From Isoetes taiwanensis (taxonomy: Eukaryota > Streptophyta > Lycopodiopsida > Isoetales > Isoetaceae): 64,000 nt of DNA. How positions within the stretch are numbered: position 1 is the stretch's first letter; each line of letters opens with the position of its first letter. Positions 34,760 to 43,587 of the stretch are shown here, piece after piece. The position numbers and the translations under genes were made by a program. The stretch spans positions 1,560,010 through 1,624,009 of the forward strand of contig JAJEKV010000096.1 of assembly GCA_021234155.1 (NCBI GenBank), in the 5' to 3' direction. The notes under the pieces are model-generated. The model saw only the letters and a list, made by a program, of their open reading frames with translations. It was not told the origin of the DNA and ran no database searches.

Positions 34760-35400
34760 GAATAGTTAGACTCTTGATCCCGGTAGCACTGTAATTAAGC
34801 TATTATATATATAAATATATTTTGTTGGCATTTTTCAAATGTTTTGTTGATGTATTCTGTTCCACAACTATATCGGCAAATACATAAATGCAATAAAACA
34901 AAGCTAACCGTAAGGCCATGGCCAACTTGTGTATGCAGCTAGGGATCCAAGGACAGTCAAACAAGACAGGAGACCCCACCGAGATGAAGAGACCCCGGAC
35001 AGGCAACCCATTGCAAGGAACCTGTTTGAGGAATTCGGCCCCATGACTCCTGAAGTCAGACCTTCAGCAGATAAAAGCCTTACTGGCGGCACAAGCAGCA
35101 GTCGGGCCAGATCATAACGTCCAAATGCCGCAGGCAACACCTCAAAAGACGGGGAAAGATAAGAAGAGGAGCAAGAGAAGGAGGTCCCCTAGCACAGACA
35201 CCTCCGACACCAGCTCACAATCAGACTCCGACTCCGAGGAAGAAGAGGTACAAGACTGCAGAGAGAGCAGACCCAGGGTCACAGGGACCTCAGATTACCA
35301 GAAGAAAGTAGATTCCGCACTCAGCAATGTGTGGAAGGCAAGGAAGCTCGAACAGTTCTCCGGCGACAACAGATCAGGCAGGATATTTGTTGATGGCCCG
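34760..35400 (+). other. plus-strand block inside the minus-strand element, possible captured or inverted segment
   Basis: Plus-strand frames at 34,929-35,117 and 35,125-35,448 give a coherent-looking protein: NLFEEFGPMTP, then KDKKRSKRRRSPSTDTSDTS, an acidic SDSDSEEEE run, and NVWKARKLEQFSG. AT-rich DNA with a pyrimidine-poor TTGTGTATGCAG acceptor-like site precedes it. It replaces the place where the capsid of the surrounding element should be. It could be an inverted gag segment, another element's gag, or a host exon. I do not recognise the protein. Confidence 0.45.
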
Positions 35401-36571
35401 CCCTGCAAAGCTGTCACCAAGTCTTCTACCTTGCGGTCGGAAGTGTAGGCCGCGGTCACTGCTAGTCTTCCCTGCCGTCGGTAAGGCACGGCGAAGTCGA
35501 AGATGTCAAGTGCCATCGCTCTCTTGACTAAGATGGCGTAGTTGGTATTTGGAGCCAGTCGAGCATGCCTGCCAAAGCCTGAGAGTGTGATGAGCATGAA
35601 CACTCCTTCTTCGCCCCTTGGGCTGTTGATTCGTCGTCCCTTCGGGCACCGACTCTATGTCTTCCTGCATACTCATCGACGTCGATCTTTGTGAGTTCTC
35701 CATAATCTCTGATTGTCGATGTGATTCGCCGCAGGTCGATCTCGCCTCTTCTTTGAACACCTATGGGGGCTGGTGTCAAAGAACTCGGCATCAAAATGTT
35801 CGTGGTCTTGCCACGGATCCCCATCCGTTCTTGGATGGCATAGAATTCTTCTTCAGACGGCAGGTCCCGAGCTTCCATTGCTTGCCGGATGCTGCTGTAC
35901 GCCTGGATATCTGAAGTCGACTCCCCGGTATAGGTGTCGGCTTCTCTGACCTGGATTGGGAAGTCTGAAGCCTCCCGGTCGATGAAGTCATCCAGATCTA
36001 GCTGTTGCCGCAGAAGATACAGCAACTCGTCAAGTCGGTACTCCCTGTCTTTGCATTCCGGGAGATTCTGGATGTCGCACAGGAGCAAGTACTCCTGGCC
36101 GTCGATGATGATGGGGGCTAGGCTTGTGACACCTAGCCCGAGCGGGGGAGCGATTCTCAGGGTCTGCCGGTCCTGTTCGAAAATTGGCATGTGCTGTTCT
36201 GCTAACTGGCGCTCTTCTTCAGGGTCGAGCTCGACGCAGTCTTCGTCGTCTGAGTCGATCGCTTCGTCATCTGCTCTTCCTTCTTGTTCCGCTTGATATT
36301 GCAATAGGAGCTGTCCTTCTGATGAGGAGGCTAAGGGGTCTATGTCCACGGGAGGAATAGAGGTTTTCCCCATGCGGTTCCGGGCTCGGTGGGAAAGAAA
36401 TATGGCTAGAGCAGCGGTGTAGGAAAAATACTTATTTCTATTAGCTGTCAAGACCATATAGTCTGGCAACCTCTGAGCTTTATTGGTCAGATATTTGGCA
36501 ATGTTGGGGACATCGCCTAAGGCTACTTGGAGGGACTGCCTCCATGGATCTAGAGGGGATTGGACTAACAA
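35390..36571 (-). CDS. second unknown ORF of the 12.1-kb element
   Basis: A 347-codon minus frame (36,571-35,528) continues after one frame change to about 35,390. It contains a central acidic stretch (AIDSDDEDCVELDPEEERQL) and leucine-rich segments (LDELLYLLRQQLDLDDFID). I recognise no gag, protease or envelope signature. In position it could be a highly diverged gag. The element's sense orientation and lack of in-frame stops over more than 1 kb argue that it was translated. Confidence 0.6.
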
Positions 36572-36858
36572 ACAGATGCAAAAGCGCCTAAGGGAGCTGG
36601 AAAATCGCCTAGAAGGTCGGGAGCAAACTTGTATGATGCTAAGTGAGAAATGGGGGCCTATTTATAGACAAGGGAAAACCCTAATTTTTGGATAGCTTGG
36701 AACAATCTTAGGGTTGGGCAAATCTCACCTATTTTGAGGTCAAAATGAGGATTGGAAATCTAATTTGAGGGTTTGAGCATGAATAGGACTGTCTAATGAA
36801 CCTATTGCAACAAACTAGAGGTCAATTGGGTGTGGCATGATGGAGAAAATGTTGGAAG

Positions 36859-36917
36859 GTCTCACAGTGTGCGCCTGGGGCTCGACCTAAAATTTAGGTT
36901 AGGCCTCTGTATGAGAC
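36859..36917. repeat. hairpin repeat copy 1 (short)
   Basis: It begins GTCTCACAGTGTGCGCC, has the inner palindrome ACCTAAAATTTAGGT, and ends ATGAGAC. Its right arm has lost most of the GGCGCACAGTG seen in the other copies. Confidence 0.85.
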
Positions 36918-37053
36918 AATTGGCCCAACTTGGTCAATACTTGTCCAATCTGGGTAAACTAAGGGTCAAAACATACTAGTCTCATCGAGTTGGGCAAGGT
37001 TGACCCCTTACTTGGTCGATTTGGAGGTGTTTTGGACCACTTTTGATGTGAAA

Positions 37054-37120
37054 GTCTCACATTGTGTGCCCAGGGCTCGACCTAAATTTTAGGTTGGTGC
37101 TCTGGCGCACAGTGTGAGAC
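37054..37120. repeat. hairpin repeat copy 2
   Basis: 67 bp. GTCTCACATTGTGTGCC pairs with GGCGCACAGTGTGAGAC around the centre ACCTAAATTTTAGGT. It lies about 145 bp beyond the stop codon of the H3-like ORF. Confidence 0.9.
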
Positions 37121-37264
37121 ATTTCTCACAAATCGATCTAAATATGTCCAATTCGACTAAAACAAAAGCCATTACTTGCTAACTCAACTTAATTAAGTAC
37201 ATTTATACACTTATAATTTATACTCAAAAACACTTTGTATTCACAAAATTTATAATTTACAAAA

Positions 37265-38534
37265 TTAATAAGGCTCCCCTTTAATATGACTGGCCAAGTG
37301 CATATCTTTCTTCATTAGGGTTACTCTTTTGGCGTGTACCGTGCATGCCGTTGCGTCTTCAAAATGCTGCACGAGTTTCTGCTCCGCTGCTTCTTGTAAG
37401 GCTAGCAGCATCTCGCCTGTTACTCTCATGCCAGAGTCGTATTCTTGCACGACTTCCTTTACGAGCCTGGCGAAGGGAGCACAGGGGATAAGAAAGCCGA
37501 AACTCCTCTGGAAGTGCCGGATCTCCCTGATTGCTCGATTTAGCTTCGAGTGGGCTTTCCTGTTCGGCAGCTTCTTTGGAGGTACGGGCTTCTCTGGCGG
37601 TGGCTTTAGGGTCTGCTTCTTCGATGGCCATCCATCTACGACAAATGTGACCTTATTCGCCTGATAATAGGAGTTGTAGGCCTCCCATTTCTTCATGTAC
37701 TGTTGGTGCTCCTTCAGCTTCTTCTGATAGACCCTGATAGGGTCTATCACGTATGACTCCCGGGCAGGCCGCGACGGCTTCTTCGAGTCCTTTTCCCAAG
37801 TCGGGTAGGGCGGGGATACCTGCACCTGTTCATTCGGGTCCGCCTGCTCCTGGTCTGCCTGACCTTCACCTGGGGGCTTGGAGGAACTCCTACTTTCAAG
37901 ATGAGGACTGAAATCCTCGTCGTCTGAGTCATCGGAGGAGATGGGCTGGTTGATTGGTCGTTCCGTGATGACGACCTTGACGTTGGGGGTCTTCTTCGTC
38001 TTTCGCTTGGGCTCTTGCACGCCTTTGCCCTTTTTCTTCTTCTTCTCTTCGGCCTCCTTGGTCTCCTTTTCCTCCCTCTTTCTTTTCTTCTCGGCCTTTT
38101 TGCTTCTCTCGGCGCCGCTCCTTTGCCTCATGCAGCTTGATCCAAGCTTCAAGCTGTTCCTCCTCAGTCGGCTCGGGGGTAGGCTCCCTCTGCTCCTCCT
38201 GTGCCTTTGCCTCTCGCTTCTGCTCGGCTCTTTCTTGTTTCTCTTTCTCCATCTGCTCGAGCACTCTCTCTATTTCCTCGAGCACTTCTGTCGAGGCCTC
38301 CGAGTGCACCTCTGCCGGCTCGTCTATCGGCTGATCTATCTCTTGGTCGATGATGTTGGCCAGGTGTTGTGCTCCCTGCTGGGATCCCTCCTCCTGGTGC
38401 TCCTCTGAAACTGTCCCGTCACTTGCTGAAGGTTGGTCTCCTCTCACGAGAAGACGCTCCTGAAGCATCTGCTGAAGTTGGGCGCTGGCCGTTTCGTCTC
38501 CTCGAGGAACCCGAGCAGTCTGTTTGGTTCTCAC
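37265..38534 (-). CDS. histone H3-like protein carried by an LTR retrotransposon
   Basis: Minus-strand frame of about 422 codons, read in two frames that meet at a homopolymer (T5 on the plus strand, 38,097-38,101). The start codon is GTG at 38,534, preceded by ATA, which one transition would turn into ATG. The N-terminus reads (V)RTKQTAR, the H3 tail with Lys at position 4; H3 Lys9 is not kept (VPRG follows). Residues about 25-330 are a charged, E/K/Q-rich insert with a run of lysines and acidic serine patches. Residues about 334-422 form a complete H3 histone fold with no gap: REIR, FARLVKEV, ALQEAAE, LVQHFEDATAC, HAKRVTLMKKD, IKGE. By my hand count about half the residues equal canonical H3. 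Loop 1 has the canonical length, unlike CenH3. It would act in the nucleus, possibly replacing or mimicking H3; that is inference. Confidence 0.9.
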
Positions 38535-38741
38535 TATGTTTTACGACTCGTCGATCGGAGGTCGGGCGCCCAAAAATCACCTCAGAAAGCGGGAGCAATC
38601 TTCTAAACAGGAAACCTACAAATGAAGGGGGGGAGGGGGGTCTTGGTCTATTTATAGTTTGGGTTAAGTTGCTCTTTTTAATGTGCCAGGGCACCTATTG
38701 ACTTAAAACATATACTTATTTGAGAGTTTTCTAAGCCACTT

Positions 38742-38808
38742 GTCTCACAGTGTGCGCTGGGGCCCCGAGCTAATAATTAGATCAAGCCTCTGGCGCATAG
38801 TGTGAGAC
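38742..38808. repeat. hairpin repeat copy 3
   Basis: 67 bp. GTCTCACAGTGTGCGC pairs with GGCGCATAGTGTGAGAC. The centre is diverged (AGCTAATAATTAGATC). It lies about 200 bp upstream of the H3-like ORF in element orientation. Confidence 0.9.
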
Positions 38809-38953
38809 ATTGTGCATTTTAGACTAAATTGTGTGATTTCTAGGCATATTCCTAGGGGTCCAATACATAAATCTAACTAATTCTTACCTTAAAACTCGAT
38901 CTAGCATCTTACCTTATTAAAATTCATCAAGTTTTAAGGTGATTATGGCCAAT

Positions 38954-39020
38954 GTCTCACATTGTGCGCCCAGGGCTCAACCTAAATTTTAGGTTGGTGT
39001 TCTGGCGCATAGTGTGAGAC
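38954..39020. repeat. hairpin repeat copy 4
   Basis: 67 bp and almost identical to copy 2: GTCTCACATTGTGCGCC pairs with GGCGCATAGTGTGAGAC around ACCTAAATTTTAGGT. Confidence 0.92.
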
Positions 39021-39214
39021 ATTTCTACTTTTGGTCAAATTTTAATTGAAGTTTTTAGTTTACTTGGTTTTCAATTCTACTAACTGTTACTAGCTTAGCA
39101 TATACTACAAAAATGAGAAAAATTTTTCCCACCTTTTTCGAGGTTTGAGAATTCTATCAAGTTAGTACTACTGGGAGCATGGCCATTGCTTTGCTCTTGG
39201 TCTCCAAGAACATT

Positions 39215-39226
39215 GCTCTGATACCA
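39215..39226 (-). other. primer-binding site of the 12.1-kb element
   Basis: On the minus strand TGGTATCAGAGC, complementary to the 3' end of initiator tRNA-Met, lies one base from the LTR end at 39,228. This fixes the element's orientation as minus. Confidence 0.95.
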
Positions 39227-39227
39227 C

Positions 39228-40744
39228 TGTGATGTCCCCTACTCATATACGGTGCACTCACCGTACACAAACAGGAGTTCATCCCCCCATACCAGCTTCA
39301 TGCCAATATAGGGCCCTCCACGTATCACTGCAACCTTGAAGTGTTCCAGTGGGAAGAATGAAGGGGTCATTTACCCTGTCTCCCTCAGGGCCTACCTAGC
39401 TGCGGAAGCGTAATATACATGTCAGTAGCACATACATCAATAACATATGACCACCTCGAGGGATGGCTCATCACATATCTGCATAGACAAAGATCAGTAC
39501 ATCACATAAGGGAATTCTACCCAGGCTCAGACACAGGGGTGGACTGACAAGCTTGGGTCTCCAGAGGTCAAACAGACAGAGTGCAATAACAGTGGAGTTG
39601 GCTTGCAAAGAAACATGGCAATTGGGTAGTCCGCTCCATCTGCCCCTCCTGTGCACACTTTGCAGAGTAGGTTGACAAGTCTTGGGACTGGACTGTAGCC
39701 CGCCGGATGCATAGCCAAAGGGGCTATTCCTGGGTTGCATCTCCCCAGTTCCGATGGGGCAGGTAGGGATTTCTCCCACCAGAGGCTAGCATGTTGATTC
39801 AAGGCGACTAGAGGGCCACTGCCCATACTCGACTGAACTCCATGGAAGGTGTACACCACCCCAAGAGTGTCGAACCCATGCAAAAGCCCGCATGCAGTGG
39901 CACTGCATTAGATCTAGTGCACTGTAGTCCCCGATAGGCCTTACTACCAGAGGGACAATTCATGAATCAGGACATGAGCCTCCTTGTAAGCCAGTCTGGT
40001 CCCTCCACCCACAACCAGGTTTGGTTCTTGTACACAGACCGAAATTTAGTAGTGCACTAAAGAGGACTAGCTAGGAGCATCAACTACTTGGCTTTAGGCC
40101 TCTACCCCCCTTCCCAATACAATGAGTCCACAGAGATCATCAATACATTCATATCATCGAAGAACTAAAGAATAATATCTAATCTACATCACAGAAGTTA
40201 GGTTCTTTAGTTATGGCTTGCTATCTAGAGGTCTAGGTGGCTGCTATAGGCAATTCAATAGGCTAAACCTACTCATTCCATGTCTGGGAGGCGGATTAGA
40301 CTATTGGATTGACGAAATACCTGATCCCTGGCTTGCTCCTCCTACTCTGAATGCTTCCATGTCGCTGTCTTGCTTGAAGATGCGGTCGGAAAGGGAAGCT
40401 GACGAGCTAGGCTGCTCAGACAGATCTCGGGAGTCGAGATTGACTCTTGGAGCGCGCGAAACGGAGCTCGGAAGGGCTGTAGACGGAAATGGAAAGTTAG
40501 GGTTTGGTTGCCTTACATAGGCTAACAGTTAGGGTTAGGGTTTCCAACGACCCTTGGGATGCCCACTTATCATTTAGTGGGTTAAAGTGTACACATTCAT
40601 AATGTGCACACACTTGCAAGTTGCCCCCTAGGGTGCTACCTGCTTGGCTACGTGTCAGCGTGCACGTCACTTGGAATGGCGTGTACGCGTGACGGTGCAG
40701 TACGGTATACGTCTTGGGACCGTATATTGTACTGGAACGTCACA
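39228..40744 (-). repeat. 5' LTR of the 12.1-kb element
   Basis: 1,517 bp, about 86 bp longer than the 3' LTR. The difference comes from indels, for example extra bases near 39,934, 40,222-40,275 and 40,622-40,665. Its ends are TGTGATGTCCCC and GAACGTCACA. Confidence 0.92.
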
Positions 40745-42600
40745 GCAGTAGTTGCAGAAGGCCATGAGGAAGATGCATTAGAACCTTCGCTCGACAGCAG
40801 ATGTCACAAGATCAAATAAAAGCTTCGACAGAGCGACAAAGCCCAGGCCACCAATACTCTTGACTAATAAGTTCAAGAGTCTTGGATGATGTCGAGCCAA
40901 GGTGTGAGAATACATTTTGGGTCACTGGATCCGAGGGCAGAGATGCTCAAACAGACTCCAACAAGGCTCTATCGTGAGGTCTCACGAATAAAATGAGGGC
41001 TATAAGCTGGAGCCAATCAGGCCCTAGAATAACATGTGATTGCTGATCAAAGGCAAGATCCCCTAGCTTAGGTTCAAGGTAGGAGCATCGAGATAAGGCA
41101 TCAGGCTTCCCTTGAAGGGGTCTATGACAGTACTTGATCACAAAGTCAATGCGAGATAGTACTTGAGCACGCCACCAGGCTTGACAATGGTTGAGCACTG
41201 GAGCAGACTTAAAATATTCTAGATTTTGATGATCTGTATAGACTTTGACCTTATAGGGAGATCCCTCTAGGAAATGTCTCCACTCCTCGAAAGAATCAAC
41301 TATCGCCAACAACTTCTTGTCATAAATGGGATAGTTGATTTCAACAGCCTGAAACTTCCGCGAATGATAGACGATCGGATGCAATTCATATTCAAAAGGC
41401 ACATCCTTAACCGTGGGGTGTGTCAAAGGAAGGGCAATCTCTAAATAATCCCGAATGGAATGCCAATAGAAATTGGCAAACCCAAGAAAACACTGAACAT
41501 CTCGAACGGCTGAAGGTGTTTGCCACTCTAGAACAGTGCTGACCTTTTCGGGATCTATAGAGATTCCATGTGGAGTGATATGATGGCCAAGGAACTCCAC
41601 ATTATCATGTTCAAACTGACACTTCTCAAGTTTGGCATATAACCCATGCCCACGAAGCTTCTGAAGGACCTGTCGGACATGCCTCTCATGTTCTTCAAGA
41701 GTCTTAGAATAAATAAGAATATCATCCAAATAGATGATGATAAAAGTGTCTCAGAACTCCCGGAAGACATCATTGGCCATATACTGGAATACTGCTAGAG
41801 CATTTGTAAGCCCAAATGGCATAACTATATACTCAAAATAGCCATAGCGAGTACAAAAAGTTGTTTTTCATTCATCACCTTCTCGGATCCGGATAAGATT
41901 ATAGGCACCCCGAAGATCAATCTTTGTAAAGTAATGTGCACTTTGAAGTCGCTCCCGTCTATACGCAAAGAATCATCCTTCTTTCTTATGAAGAAGATAG
42001 GCGCTCCAGTAGGAGATTGAGAATGTTGAATGAAACTAGTGGCTAGATTCTCTTCAATATAATCCTGCAAAACCTTCAACTCAGTGGGAGGTAGACCATA
42101 TATTGGACCATATGATGCCATTGTGTCGGGCTGTGAATCAATAGGACAATCATATGGGCGATGCTCTGGAAGCTTGCTGGCCTTGACTTCACCGGTGCAG
42201 AGCTAGCCGATGAATGAACCTGGATTGCAAATACTGAACTTGGATCTTGCCTTCTAGATTTAATAAACTCGTGAAGTGAAATCTTCGAGATACGAAACTT
42301 AGGGCATGAGGCACAGAAGTAGGAGCAGAAGCAGGAGCAGGAGCAGGAACTAGAACTGAAACAGGAACAGGAGCAGGAACTTGAACAGGAACTGGAGCTG
42401 GGACATGATCGAAAGCATGCTCAGAATCTGGGGCATAAACTGAAGCACACAAAAACAGGAACAGCAAGAGCGGAATCAGGAGTCCACGATACTGCATGGA
42501 CTGAAGTCGAGGTTGGTGCAGAGGCCTGAATTGCAGATTTACTGGAACTAGAGCTAGAACCAGCAAATCGAAATGATCTAGTACGCTAATCAATCTATGG
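40745..42600 (-). pseudogene. G1-minus RT, RNase H and integrase N-terminal part
   Basis: Minus frames: RT entry YGPIYGLPPTELKVLQDYIE (41,825-42,121); RT palm end with MDDILIYSKTLEEHERHVRQ and FLGFANFYWHSI; RNase H YPIYDKKLLAIVDSFEEWRH and VYTDHQNLEYFKSAP; and the link toward integrase (40,947-41,729). Several frame changes and stops occur. Near 40,745-40,770 the HGLLQ region of the integrase zinc end is cut by the 12.1-kb element and continues at 28,643. Confidence 0.88.
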
Positions 42601-43227
42601 GTCATGTAGCTCAAGCCAAGGCAGGCCCAAGACTACTGGCGCATGTGGGCTAGCGATGAGATTGAAAGAAATGCTACAAGAAACTCCCTCGAACAAAACC
42701 TCAAGTGGCACGGTACATTTTGTGACTGCACCCGAGGAGATCCTCCGGCCATCAATCACTTCGACGGAACTGGGATGCTCAACCTGGCTCCTAGGGATGG
42801 CATGTTCACTGACGAACGCACTATCTATAAAGCAAGCATTTGCACCACAATCAAGTTGCGCCAATGCATACAACCTTCCAACCTCTGATTTCAATGATAT
42901 AGAGATGAAAAATGCCTTGCTGACTTTATCCAATGGAATAAACATGTTAAGAAGTGTGGAAGGAGCCTGAGAAAAGGCGGCCAGTCGACGAGAGACTCCT
43001 ACTAATCGGACCAGCCCCTGAAGTTTTTTGACTTATTTGGGCGCTTCACAGGGCATCCACAAGCAATATGACCAGCTCCTCCACAGTAGAGGCAAAGATT
43101 AGCCTCTCTCCGACGCTGCTTCTCGGCAGTAGATAAAGGTCCTCGAACTGCCCGATCAATCTGCATAGGCTCAGGTCTGGACCTGCTAGATTCTACAGAT
43201 GAGACCGGGAAAGGCGTAGCTACATAC
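42595..43227 (-). pseudogene. G1-minus zinc knuckle and protease
   Basis: The minus frame 43,235-43,002 has the knuckle CLYCGGAGHIACGCP. The frame 42,945-42,595 has the protease with LDCGANACFID in place of the usual D(T/S)GA, then VVLGLPWLELHDP. Upstream capsid sequence is missing because the 5' LTR remnant abuts directly at about 43,228. This implies a deletion of the LTR end, primer site and capsid. Confidence 0.85.
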
Positions 43228-43587
43228 GAAGGCAAGCAGGAACACGAGACAGATGCCTAAAAGGCTCAAGACTGGCGTCGAACTGGAATGGTTCGACAAG
43301 AAGGAGGTGCCTCCTTATATATCTAGGCCAACAATCAGGATCGCGCCACTCCAATGGATGAGATCATGCCAAGTGTCGCGCATACATGTAGGTTATAGAA
43401 TATTCTAGAACCTCCTGGAAACACCCCCACATATGAGAAGGACATGAGAAAATGTCTTTAACAAATATTGGTAATGCACTTGGTAAAGGTGTGTAACTCG
43501 CAACTAAAAGGTTATGAGTTCAAACTCTGTCTTGTGCAACTATTTTTTTGCATCTGTATGACGACCATCTTTTGTACATACGAGTAT
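43228..43587 (-). repeat. G1-minus 5' LTR remnant
   Basis: Homologous to 27,167-27,515. It lacks the last about 95 bp (3' end in element sense) and the first about 30 bp of the LTR. TATATATCTAGG near 43,316-43,327 and the tRNA-like boxes are retained. Confidence 0.8.

Larger units (their letters stand above)
28644..40744 (-). mobile_element. 12.1-kb chromovirus LTR retrotransposon encoding an H3-like protein
   Basis: The LTRs lie at 28,644-30,074 and 39,228-40,744, with termini TGTGAYGT...ACGTCACA. Flanking ACAGT (28,639-28,643) and GCAGT (40,745-40,749) form a 5-bp target duplication with one change. Orientation is minus, shown by the primer site at 39,215-39,226 and all pol genes. Order from its 5' end: LTR, primer site, hairpin pair, histone-H3-like ORF, hairpin pair, second unknown ORF, a foreign-looking block, zinc knuckle and protease, RT, RNase H, integrase, chromodomain, LTR. 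It inserted into the integrase of G1-minus, whose homology continues without a gap across the insertion site. The LTRs differ by several indels, so it is older than the copia element. Confidence 0.93.

Noticed and set aside
34929-35448. Host SR-type splicing factor gene
   Set aside because: Only an RS-like patch followed by acidic residues, no RRM, two frames, and embedded in a retrotransposon; left as an unknown captured or inverted block.
37265-37534. Centromeric H3 (CenH3) identity for the histone fold
   Set aside because: The fold aligns to canonical H3 without a loop 1 insertion and the tail is RTKQTAR. CenH3 usually has a longer loop 1 and a divergent tail.
37941-38408. 155-codon leucine/serine-rich plus-strand ORF
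   Set aside because: It is the complement of the charged E/K-rich part of the H3-like ORF; the low-complexity coding strand explains it.
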